Below, piece by piece: positions 10,451 through 21,372 of a stretch of 64,000 nucleotides of DNA. Positions within the stretch are counted from its first letter, which is position 1; each line of letters opens with the position of its first letter. The notes beneath the pieces are model-generated. The model had not been told where the DNA came from. It did no database searches and saw only the letters and a list, made by a program, of their open reading frames with translations. The translations under genes were made by a program, and so were the position numbers. The DNA is from Corythucha ciliata. Its lineage: Eukaryota > Arthropoda > Insecta > Hemiptera > Tingidae. The DNA lies in NCBI GenBank assembly GCA_038030265.1, contig CM075943.1, positions 28,582,001 through 28,646,000 of the forward strand, in the 5' to 3' direction.

Positions 10451-13308
10451 CCTGGACGTGGGCGTCCTGGTGTTTCATAACATCGGGAATCCGAATATTA
10501 ATGAAACGGATTTTTATTCAGACGAGTTCAGCTTCCGAAAACGCCGTCTGAACCCAAAAATTGATCGGCGCCCTGCGTGATGGATTTCGTGTTAGCCAAA
10601 ATTCTGGTTCAGCAAGACACCTATCGCGGTCAATTTTCCCTTCATTGGCCATGTGACCAATTTTATTTGCTTTTGAATTTAATTTTAATTGCTTTTGAAC
10701 TGAAAATTCCTAGTGCCATTGGTTAAGGGGGTGGGGAGGTTCTCTGTGCTCTTTACAGAATTGAAAGAGAAGAAGTTTACCAATTCTTCGAACATTTTTA
10801 CTCCAAATTGCCTACCACAGGGTAACGCTTTCAAGAAATTTATTTAATTTTATCGTTTGTGCCCTAGTTATTTCGAGGCGGAAGAATAACAGAAGCGGAA
10901 AACATGTCCTGCTTGCTCTGCCACCCAGCTAGCCACCGCTTTGTTTTTCAGCCCTCTTTCATTCGATTCTTTTCCGTCAGGAGGGACTTTTTGAAACCCC
11001 CATTTTTCAATCTTTCGCCTTTTTTTCCTTTCTACATTATGCAGACACTTTTCTTTTCTCTCAGTAAAACTACATCCACGCCCAGAATATTCCAAGAAAA
11101 ACTGTAACCTCCCTACCAGATCCCCTATGGCCATTATGCTAATATCGAAGGATTGATTATTGCTCGCGACCGAGTGTTATCAGGGGGCTCAAGAGGCACT
11201 CTATATTATACTTGGGAAAATGGTCATTTCTGCTAGAGCCAATAGGAATATAACGGAAGCGGGGGTGTCGTTCATGTTTAGAGTGGTGAGGGGGGGGGTG
11301 CAATATAGGGTTCCATTTTATGGCTTGGACTCTCTCCGAATACTTTAGAGCACCCCCTCCCCCACCCATTCACCATCTCTTCATCCATTTCGATGTCGTT
11401 CCCATCGGGCTCTGGTTGGTGGGATGGTGAAAGGAGGGGGATCAGTGCCATCAAGGCCTCTTCAGCTAACCATTGATTTACAACTGATATTATATAGCAT
11501 TATTGGACTTTTCACGTTTATTATTCTCATCTTTCTCAGACATTTTTTGCTTCCAGCAGGACAAGGGAGAGAAAGAGAGAGAGAAATATTTTCCAGCGAA
11601 ATACTCAATTTCTGATCATCGAAAAGAGGAAACCAATTTAATTCCACTAACAGGCCGCTCTATAGGCACGAGCGACCACCCAGAGAGCCCAAGAGAAATA
11701 CGTCAGTTCATCATCCTATTACCATTTTATGTTCATAGAGAAACAAAAATATACCCTCACACCCCCAACACGGGACGACATTAATTTTTTTCTCTCTCTC
11801 TGTTTCTCAACCCTCCAAAACAACGGAAAATACAATTATCCGGCCAGAGGTGAAAAGATCGGTGGAAAGTGTATGCTTTTCATCACATACATCATTCACC
11901 CAATGGACATTGTATAATTTTATTGTATTTGCTTGTATACTGCTGAAAAAAAAAAAAAAAAAATTGGGGGTGAAAGCCACGTGTGATGGATTACCAACGT
12001 CGCATGGGGGTGCATAGTAAGCTTCAAGGGGATCTGAAATGTATGGAATGATGGTAAGGGGGGGGGGGTTAATTTGGTAAAATTACAACAACAAAAACCT
12101 CAATATTAATATTTTACTGTTGTCGATGCACAACACAGGAAATCGATTTCAATTTAAAATGTAAAAATGAAATGAAACCTGAGAATTCTTATAATTAACA
12201 TCACCCTTTTGTAAAAAGGCATGAAAGTAATTATTCTTTTACCGTGAGGGGGAGAGTGAGAGATATGGAGCTTTAGGAAGTAAATTAAAATGATATTTCA
12301 GTCATTTCCCCCTACCCCTTACTGGCGCTACATCGATTTTCAATTAGGTGGGCGGGTGTAGGGTTTCTAGAGACGTGTCGCTTACAACAGATCCAACAAG
12401 TCTTAAAGTGTAATTAAACTGACGTCTAAGGAACAACATCTTAATCCAAAGATGCGTTCGGAACAGTCTTCAATTTATAATAATAAAAAAATACGTAGGT
12501 CTTGCTCGATTTTCTATTACAAAGATTTACATAAACCATTGAGAGGGACGATGCTCCTGATCTTCTTTCAATGAGCAACATTCGAAACGGTGATATACTA
12601 GGTGCGGGTAGCACCGATGGTATACAGCTTGGAAGAGGAAGGAAATTCCAATAATACCGGAACGAGCTAAAAAGGGGTCCTTTTAACTTCTAATATTTAA
12701 TACATTCCTTAAAGACGCTGCGATATTAAAAGATATCAAACCCAGGAATGGAAAAACGCAATTCAACGTCCGAATCGGACCCCTCTCCCTAAAACCTTTC
12801 CCCGATGGTTTTCATTGCATGGAGTCTGGACGGCCGGCGAGTGGAGAGATAGTTTAATTTGAGTAACAGATTAGAAAATAATAACAAGAATTTTGTGAAT
12901 GTCTGTTAAAATTTCCGAGGTTTTCATCCCTCGTCAAAACTTCCCCTCTCACTCTTTCATCTTCACGGACGCCCGGGAGTGTTCAAAAAAGAAAGAGGAT
13001 GCGACGTCCAAGAGTGTTAAAAGCGTTGAGTAATGGTCAAGCAATATGACAGTTAACAACACAAAAGAGGGGAGAGATGGTTCAAAATAAATGACGACTG
13101 TGATAAGAGGATAACAGTTAACTGTTGCAGGCGGCGGGGGGAGGGATATTTTTGGTCCAGAATGTGTGATGTAGGATCGGGGTCAGAAGAGCATCACTCA
13201 TCCCCTTTTTAACGTCCTGCCTCATCTACGCGCTATTACAACAATACCCCCTTCCCCCTTTATATTGTTTTAGTCATTTCAAAAAGAATATAAAAAATGG
13301 ATGGATCA
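10451..13308. other. anonymous DNA with low-complexity patches
   Basis: No gene is supported. GA-rich and C-rich patches occur near 11410-11600 and 12300-12360, an A-run at 11946-11962 and an 11-G run at 12058-12068. The open frames shadow one another across strands and show no domain. Confidence 0.4.
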
Positions 13309-13365
13309 CATCCATCCATGCTAAACAGGCTAAACATGCTAAACATCCATCCATGCTAAACAGGC
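13309..13365. repeat. exact 22-nt direct repeat
   Basis: The 22-nt word beginning CATCCATCCATGCTAAAC occurs at 13309-13330 and again at 13344-13365, separated by 13 nt that contain two more partial copies (TAAACATGCTAAA). Confidence 0.8.
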
Positions 13366-13481
13366 ATCGATGGTCCGGTGAAGATTGCTACCCCAAAAGT
13401 CCACCACTGTCATACACAGATGGGCATTTCGCCGTCACATTGAGAGTGCAAATCTTAACCAGTCAATGATGACAACTCATG

Positions 13482-13518
<37 letters not shown>
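13482..13518. repeat. 37-nt poly(A) tract
   Basis: An uninterrupted run of A. The lysine-rich frames around it are artefacts of this tract. The nearby RT fragment is on the opposite strand, so this is not its poly(A) tail. Confidence 0.95.
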
Positions 13519-13519
<1 letters not shown>

Positions 13520-13758
13520 CCATTATATCACTTACAAAAAGCGGCGTATTGGGGATACTATTGGTAGCCTACGATCCATGGGGTTGTCAACTCGAAATTT
13601 GGAAAATTTCCCAAAAAAGTGGAAGTATATTCAAATATTCCGGACAAAAAAACGGGACACAATCCAATGCAGTTTCGGCTGTTCGCACCAACTTCAGTAT
13701 CTGAGTTCACGACTGAACTGATCTGAAATGAGTTTCAGTTGCGAAATTAAACGCTCAA

Positions 13759-14390
13759 GATGGCAAACATCCGAAACCGGTCCATCGATAACGCAGCCCA
13801 ACGATGGGACAATTCTGGAAGATCCAAAAATACGCTGTTGGCAAACCCGACAACGGAACGCAGCTCCTCGGTGTTCTCAACGCCAACAGCGCTAGGCTTA
13901 ATCACCTCGACAGGTGCTCGTCCAACTTGGCGTCCATTGACACTCCAAGAAACTTCACCAGCTCAGCTGGAGACCCGAAGGCCGGAGGCCGAAAACCAGC
14001 TGCTTAGCCACAGATCGTTCTGCAGCAGCCATAATTCAGCTAACTTCAGCTCCGATGGACGATATTTTACAGGTCCCCATCACAGATGGTAACCATGTCG
14101 AACACAACAATAGTGGAACAAGGATTGACAAAAAAAATGTAAACCAACTTTAATCTCTTCGTGGGAACAGCGCGAAAAAAAAACTTTAGATAAGGATAAC
14201 CTTACTGGTCTTGGATAAATAACGTATAGTTCTTGATTTAGCGTAGATATATCTTGCTAAAACTGATCAGTGAGCTCAGCAAAATAATGGCTTTGGCCCA
14301 GAATGTCAAATCGTTGATCAGAACGAGGAACAATAGTGGCCCAAGGATTGACCCCTGGCGGACACCATGTCCCAACGCGACTCCAACGAG
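13759..14390 (-). pseudogene. non-LTR retrotransposon RT fragment (CR1/Jockey-like), broken
   Basis: On the minus strand 14390-14289 encodes GVRQGSILGPLLFLVLINDL, the conserved segment that precedes the catalytic box of non-LTR reverse transcriptases. After a gap, about 13990-13759 encodes LVKFLGVSMDAKLDEHLSR and, one frame away, a stretch with AYFWIFQN followed by LRYRW, which resembles the thumb region that follows the RT core. The order and strand fit one decayed element. The catalytic YxDD segment between them is absent. The gap holds a 144-bp dispersed repeat (14140-14283) and a second copy of the GGATTGAC-containing word, suggesting insertion and local duplication. Stop codons and frameshifts make it a pseudogene. 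Confidence 0.65.
14140..14283. repeat. dispersed repeat, copy 1
   Basis: It begins TAAACCAACTTTAATCTCTT and runs through CTTGATTTAGCGTAGA to TTGCTAAAACTGATCAGTGA. Nearly the same sequence lies at 14701-14830, inside the neighbouring TIR element. The last part recurs once more near 15010-15035. This copy interrupts the RT fragment. Confidence 0.75.
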
Positions 14391-14437
14391 ATAATGCTTA
14401 TTTATACCTGAACTTGCGTACGATTGTTCAAATAATA

Positions 14438-15100
14438 GAGAGTTTTAGCAATTAGCACCCACTTACCGTATACGCTAACGCTAAATAATCGTGATTGCGC
14501 ATGCTCAGAAATAGCGTTTAGGTCATTTGAATAGCGGCACACGCTAAATGGAAAGGAGTAGCGGAGCGATTTAAGGGAACGGTGTAGTACCTAGCGGGCT
14601 GTTATAACCTGTGAAGCTTACTTCGAAGCCATGCATAGGGTGTGTTTTCCTAGTTTAGTCCGAGTTTCATCATAGATAATTTAACGCAAAATTAATATTT
14701 TAAACCAACTTTAATCTCTTTGTGGAAACAGCGCGAAAAAAAAAAATAGATAAGGATAACCTTACTGGTAAAGATAAACAACGTATAGTTCTTGATTTAG
14801 CGTAGAAATATCTTGCTAAAACTAAAGAACCTATACTAGCAGGTGAGCTCACGGCCCTATTGGGGTATAGATAAAATTATCATAAATTTAATAAAGTCGC
14901 ATGGGACACTCCATACTTACTTCTAATTCCATGCACCCCTCCTACCCACTAAATATCAACTTTATCTACACCAAACTACCGGATGGGCTCACTCGGTTGT
15001 ATAGAGTTACCTTACTAAAACTGATCAGTGAGCTCATACGCTAAGTCCAAAATGGTAATGAATAGCGTTACCGTTAGCGTCAGAGATTGCTAAAACTCTC
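14438..15100. mobile_element. TIR element with TA target site, 663 bp
   Basis: The left end reads GAGAGTTTTAGCAATT and the right end, on the other strand, GAGAGTTTTAGCAATC. Both are flanked by TA (14436-14437 and 15101-15102). Subterminal words built on GCTAACGCTA and GCGTTACCGTTAGCG also mirror each other. There is no transposase frame, and the second copy of the 14140 repeat (14701-14830) lies inside. TA targeting suggests a Tc1/mariner-type MITE, though the superfamily is not proven. Confidence 0.55.
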
Positions 15101-15344
15101 TAATCTCTAATCAGAACCAGTGCTAGGGGCCACTGACTCCGTAGGCAGACAGGATCGGAAACTAATGCTCTATATTGGTCATTGATTGATCGGGTACCTT
15201 CCAAAAAAACCCCAGAAAATCACCACAAAACCCAAATTTCAGGGGTTTGGTTCATACGAAATTTCCGTTTGTTTGTTTGTTTTGTTTTGTTTTGTTTTTT
15301 TTTTTAATTAATTCATCGGTACCTTTAAATTGTATTTGTTATCA

Positions 15345-15480
15345 TTTAAAATCCCAATTTCGCGAGTTTGACTCTTTGTGAGACCAAACTCCGCTGATGG
15401 TTCTTCATAAACCACAATAACGCGTGTTCGGTTCTTTGAAAGGGCTAATTTCACGTGTTTGGCTCTATCGAGCCTCAACT
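15345..15480. repeat. short degenerate tandem array
   Basis: Three to four segments of about 35-45 bp repeat AATTTCGCGAGTTTGACTC, CGCGTGTTCGGTTCTTTG and TTTCACGTGTTTGGCTC. A GTTT/TTTTG simple repeat lies just before it at 15267-15304. Confidence 0.4.
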
Positions 15481-15648
15481 ATTTCCTATTACATTCGATA
15501 ATATTATGTATCCGTACAATTTTTGGCTACACTTTCCTAAACTGGAGATCTCGCTCCAGACACAAACTCAAACATCGGACAAGTTGAAGAATTGTATTCC
15601 CCAATAAAGTAAAAGGGCCGAAAGAAATTAATTAATAATTAGTTATTC

Positions 15649-15715
15649 AATTGATGGATCAAAAAACTAAAAACGCCCAGCAGGGCGAAATTATTAGTTT
15701 TTTGATCCATCAATT
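15649..15715. repeat. perfect 22-bp-stem hairpin
   Basis: The 22-nt arm at 15649-15670 (AATTGATGGATCAAAAAACT plus AA) is exactly mirrored at 15694-15715. The 23-nt centre contains a second small stem, CGCCC/GGGCG. It could be a very small MITE or a structured transcript segment. There is no coding region on either side. Confidence 0.85.
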
Positions 15716-18394
15716 CTAGATTCTCTAGACTAAGCAGAAAACTGAGGCATCACTGAAATTTCTTTCTAAAGAAGTGACTAAAAAATAAAGGGAAGGATAA
15801 ATTGAGCAGGAAAAAGAAAAGGGGCACCTGAGATTCAGATAAGGCTAAAGGCTCTTATCACTTCATAAAAAAACAGAGAGTGGTCCTCGTAAAACAGACG
15901 TACGTACTACGTATCTAATGAGAAGAATTTCATTAGTTCCTTCCATGAAATTTTCGCTCGATGGTGCGAGCGTAAGTGCATTAATAAGTCCTGCGCAATT
16001 TACACCGGAAGTTAAATTTCACGGCTGAATTCCTGTTATTCCTCTTAGGGAGAAGGGAGCATTTAAAGTTTTAAAAGCAAAAAGCTCCCGAAATTACATG
16101 ACTCGACATTTAGTTTCCTCTTGCCATAAATGAATCTCTCGCCTCTCTCCACGCTCCCAGCAACAACCGATCACGATCTCCCCCCCTCTCTCTCCTACCA
16201 TTCCACTACTTTCTATTCAACCAACTCAAAATATATTAATGTTTCAACGCCGACGCCCGTCATCCAATCACTAAGACCCCCCACCCACCCACCCCCCCAC
16301 CTCGACAATGTTATCACTCTCTCAACCATTCCCCTCGAAAGTTATGTGAATCACAATAACTTTGGTTCTAACTGCCATTACATTCAGGGTGACTATGGAG
16401 TTTTTGCCTATGGTCTGGTGACAATTAAGCCATATCAATCACCGCTCCAAAGCGGTTTGCGTCTCGGATGAGAAGGGTGTTGAGTGGGGGTGGGGGGTTA
16501 AAGGCAAAAGGAGAGACATCAATCACTATACTCCCTGTGCACAAGCTCCCTGGGAAACTAGAAAGACCACAATGTAGCCTCTTCCCGGCTCACACCCTCG
16601 CCCACTTTCTCTTTGCTCACTTATTCTCACTTCCCTCCTCTTTCATTTATTTAGCTTCGCATTATAACGAAAGTTGACAATTTTTAATAAAATGTATACG
16701 AGCTGACTGTCAAGGCTCCCTATTACCTTTACAATTTGTTTGCCAGGTATAATACTGACAACAAATTTAAAACAAAAATCTCATCAGCTTCCCTGATCAA
16801 AGCCTTCCCTTTATTTTTTAGGTCAATAAACCTAAGCGCATAATAATAAGCAAGTGCCAAGTGGAGCAAGTGGAGGGAGGAGCTTGCGAAGTTTTTCGCA
16901 GGGAATTTTCCGAAGCTGTGTGGGAGTTGAAACGGAGAGAGAGAACTAAGTATAAATACAAGTAGAAAGCGGCAAAAGGGATAACAAAATAAACAAGAGA
17001 GATAGACATAAAGAAGAAGATTTAGAAGATGAGGGGAGAGGGTTGTTGAGGCGGAGAACGAGAAGCAAGAGAAAGAGAAATGGAACGAGAGTTGGAATTG
17101 GAAAACGTGGGTGGAGCTCGATTCCAAAGTACGACTGCGTGCCCACCGCTCAGCTCCAATGACAACTCTTCTTTAACAGTCCTACTGTAATACAAGTTCG
17201 CCAATACAGGACGACTGCACGCCTTTTCCTCGATTCTATTTCCATTCCCATTGCGTTTTAACATTTTCTCAGGGAAAAAGGAGGGTTGGAAAGGCGGGAA
17301 ATGGGCGAGGTCCAACTTTTCACTGGCTTGTTGAATTCTTTCTTCTCGTTAGGTGAGTATGCTAGACCGAGCATGAGGAGAGGGGTGTATTCAACAGGGC
17401 TAAAGTAAAATTTTCCTTTTACATAAAAGTTGATATCGGCAGCTGAGTTGGCGCATTCATTTTTATCTGAGGAAGAACTCTGGATATTCATTAGAAAGCA
17501 CAAAGCAGCGGTAGACCATTAAACCGACGAAGGTCGCTTTAAAAACTCCTTCTTTTTCTATGCTGAATTATTCTCTGTGGTAAAAAAAAACAAACACTAA
17601 AATGCCGCCTACCTATATGAGCTATTAGGATCGCGATTGAACACCTTTGAGCGTTTATTGTATAGTCGAACGAACCTGATACAAAATAAACTTTTCTATT
17701 AAACTATCTATAAACTTCTATTAAACTATTCTATTGCATTTCGAAATCGATTGAAAAGCTTGCAATCTGTAATCGTAACAAAGTTCCTCATATATTCTCA
17801 CACGGGGACATGTTCAATGAGCTTGGTTGATGGAATCTGAAACCAAATCAATCAAAATGAACACCAATGGATTACGCCGAGCATTATACAGCGGTAGCCC
17901 AAAGGGGTGGTGCGAGGGGGTTAACGAGGAGCTGGACGCGGATAATCAGGCTTTAGCACGTATTGTGGCACTTCCTGACTGCTGGTGCAGTAGCTCCCCT
18001 GACCGTACCGCACGCTAGGATATATCAAAAACCCACGACATTTTTGGAACTAATTCAGTTTTCACGAATAATTGTCGAAGATCGCGCCCTTAGCATGACT
18101 ACATGTGAGAAAACGGCCTGTCGATAAATGTTACAACACTCACCAGTGAAAATTGCACATTTACCGGAAAATATACTGCACATATTAACCTTCAGATGAC
18201 GAAATCAACGTATTAGCAGGGCTACCGACAAGGGGGGGGGGGGCTCAATGACACAGGTTGCGCCATTGTCATTTTGGGGACGATTCAGAAAAAATAATGA
18301 GTGCACATAAGAGTTTCTCTCGGCATGAGCGAGACCACGGGCACTTTCTAAGTCCAGGAATATCACGCATTTGACACCCACAGCACCCGATTTT
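15716..18394. other. anonymous DNA, partly purine/pyrimidine biased
   Basis: No gene is supported. C/T-rich and G/A-rich stretches (about 16130-16320, 16860-17110) generate overlapping ORFs of up to 132 codons rich in S, F, L or R that have no recognisable domain. A 12-G run lies at 18232-18243. Confidence 0.4.
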
Positions 18395-19035
18395 ACGTTT
18401 GGCTAATTCAATAACCAAATTTCACCTCCGGCACCCTATAAAAATCAATTAGCCGGTTTGGTTTCCTAAAAAAGCCAACTTCACGGGATTTTCAGATGTA
18501 AAATTTCCAGCGTGTTGGTTCATTGTATGAAATTTCCAATAGTTCATGGTTCAATAGTTCATGGTCCAATGGTTCATTATATGGAAATTTCCAATATGGA
18601 ATTTCCAGCGTGTTGGTTCATTTTAAAATTCACGGAGCTGTCTCCGTGAGAAAACAAAATTTCACGAGGTTGGCTCATTAAAAACCAATTTCGCGGGGCT
18701 ATGACTCGCGCTAAAAAGCAATTTCGCGGGTTTCACTACCTGAAAACCCATTCACACTGTTGACTCATTTAAAAAAGCAATTTCACAGGCTTGTCTAATT
18801 TTAAAGAGCGATATCAAGGTTCTATCAAGATTTGGAACTAATTTTGTGAAGCTCTCTTCCCCAAAAAATAATTTTGAGGATTCGTAGCATTAACAACCAA
18901 ATATCGCGCTGCTGAATCTTGAAAAAACAATTTACCGTTATTGGCCGCTAGAAAAAACAATTTGACGCGTTCGACTCCTTCAAATTTTTCGGTGTTGGCT
19001 CATTCAAAAACCAATTTCCCGGGCTGACTCCTTCA
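18395..19035. repeat. degenerate short-period tandem array
   Basis: About twenty segments of 30-45 bp repeat the scheme AAAACCAATTTCRCGGG followed by a TTGGCTCATT-like word. Individual units differ by many substitutions and small indels. Around 18530-18610 a sub-block around CAATAGTTCATGG and GTGTTGGTTCATT is locally re-duplicated. The same scheme is seen at 47420-47655. Confidence 0.7.
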
Positions 19036-19138
19036 GCATTGATGTTGTATTTAATTAAATAAAATAAATGAAATTTATATCTTCCAGGCGACGAAGGAAG
19101 GCCTAGCACAACACGATTCGAGTTTCGAGAAAAAATGG

Positions 19139-19211
19139 GCTCCCCAGCGGGATTTGAACCCGCAACCTCTGGATTTCTAGTCCAGCGCGCTGCAAATTGC
19201 GCTACGCGGCG
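19139..19211 (-). tRNA. tRNA-like sequence, anticodon AGA; probable pseudogene
   Basis: The minus strand folds as a class I tRNA: a D arm with GCGC/GCGC, a perfect 5-bp anticodon stem CTGGA/TCCAG around loop CTAGAAA (anticodon AGA), and a perfect T arm GCGGG-TTCAAAT-CCCGC. The internal B-box word GGTTCAAATCC is intact. Two of seven acceptor pairs mismatch, and the D-loop lacks the usual GG. AGA would specify serine, but serine tRNAs have a long variable arm and this one has a 5-nt variable loop. It is therefore more likely a decayed tRNA (perhaps Arg-type with a changed anticodon) or the head of a tRNA-derived SINE than a working gene. Confidence 0.55.
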
Positions 19212-21324
19212 ACGCCTTTGACATTAATACTGCGTGGAATGAGCAAAGCCGAACCCCTCCCATGGGCATTGTTTCTCGAAAGTCTAGGCATTGCTCTATA
19301 GCCATTTACCATTGTCCAACGCTTGAACCCCACGCGTCAATCAACCACTAATAGACCGATGCCGACGCCCCCCCCCCCAGGCCACTCTTGCGGAGCACAA
19401 CGACACCTTTTTCTCCCTTGCAATTGCCCAGCTATAATCCTATACGTGTATCTTTCCCTGCTAGGGCTCACCCTGTTCTGTCCATAAATTTAGAGGCAGT
19501 GTGCCAAGAAAATGGCTATTTTCTTGAAGTCCGTTATGCAAATTTTCTGGGGGCTAATTTCTTTTGTATGAGAAGAGTAGTCAGACTCCACGGCAAAGCT
19601 ACCAATTACGTGATCTCCTGATCAATTGATCGGAATGCGCATTAAAATTCACAGTTACACTAGATAATGGTAATTTTATGTGGGGATAAGTTTATTTATG
19701 AGGCATTAGTGCCCTCATGAAGCCAAAGAACCGGTGTCTGAAGCGAAATCTTCAGTTTATAGATGAATGAAACCCCACTTTGCTGGCTGAAATACCCATG
19801 AAATTGGCAGTTTTCTGGACATAAACCTTCACGTTGTAAGAATTAATGTGCTTCGTGTGTGACAACCCCAAACATCGATTCTTAAAAGAGCCCGAACTGG
19901 TGACATTTTTTCCATCAAAAAGTAAACTCCGTGAAATTACTTGAAACTTTGAAGCTGGCCTAGGTCATTTCGCCATTATTCTGTCCAAAACTGTCCCCTA
20001 TATTAACCATGAATTGTCATAATCTTGGGGACAACAATAAAGGTGTTGATATACGCCGAAATGGGTGAAATTTCGGCCCCAAAACTTCCTGAATAATCTG
20101 AGAGCCTTGACATTTCACAACTCCTAATTGACTCCTCAATCTGGTGTTCGCACAGCCCGACGACTCAGCAACACAATGCCCAGTTAAAGGGAGTGAAGTT
20201 TTACAAAGCACGCAGGGGTTTAATGGTTCAGACTGCCTCTTCAAAATGATGGGAATAAACAAGAAAACAAATACAAAAAAACTCGAAATGAAAATTTGTC
20301 TAAAAATTACAATTCACGAAATCGAACTTAGTTCCAGCATGAGTATGAGCTTCCCCCTCCCAACCACCACTCATTCATTGATCAGAATGGAAAACCCATA
20401 ATAGAAAAAGAAATACTATTAAAAAAACAAACATAATCACGGTGTTTTGTAATCTTTAAGTTAACTGGTTCCCACCCTTTTCAGTTTTTCTGGAAGAACT
20501 TTAATTTAAAACAGAAGGGAAAAGGGAAACTCAGACGTGCACACCTTTTGTTTCCTTCTGCTTCAACTTTATTTTGTATTGTTCATCGCTTCCTAAGTAA
20601 TAAACCAGCAGTGAATTAATAACCTCGGGGATGCTAAAATCATTTAGTTCGTAGAAGGAATCGTTTTAAGTTAAAATCGGCTATTAAAACGAGGTAATTG
20701 GATTTACGCTGTTATGTGGAAGTGCGCACTTTGAGTTGGTGGAAAAGAAGATTTTCGTCTCCTTTAGAGCGGAGTATCTTTTCGACCTTTACGAGTTAAA
20801 GGAAAAATCTTGTAGAATTTTTGTAGCCCAATAAAATGAAAGAGGAGAGAGGCGCGATACAGAATAAGAGATTAGAGCTCAAAAACTTTAAGTGCTGAAC
20901 GAAGGAAAATGGCAAATGAAAAGGCGCAGGGGTATCGAGCTAAAGAGGGAGCGCAACACTGAAAAAGTGGTGGGTACTTGGATGAGAGATTGGTGTGTGG
21001 TGGTGTTGGGGAGGGGGGGTAAGGTGCTAAAGGGAAAGTTGATAGTACTTTCTCCGAGTGACGTTTGTATACAGCCTGGATGGTGGATACTGTAAGTTGG
21101 TGGGAAAGGGGTTGAAAACGAATCGATGATGCGGCCCCCTGGACCCTACCTCAAAAACGGCGACAAGTGTGGGGGCGGGATTGAGAGAGAAGATTTTCCA
21201 GGACACAAGACGGTGGAAACAAGCAGCGCGACTTTAACCCGCAAAAATAAAAAAAAAGAGTGGAGGGGAAAGAGGAGCTTTTTCTATATTTCGGGTAAAA
21301 ATGAGGAGGGGTGAGAGAGTAAAA

Positions 21325-21372
<48 letters not shown>

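Noticed and set aside
13385..13721. Lysine-rich ORFs
   Set aside because: They translate the 37-nt poly(A) tract and have no other content.
16729..17503. Series of minus-strand ORFs of 63-132 codons
   Set aside because: Overlapping frames from a purine-biased stretch, rich in S/L/F, with no domain or codon signal.
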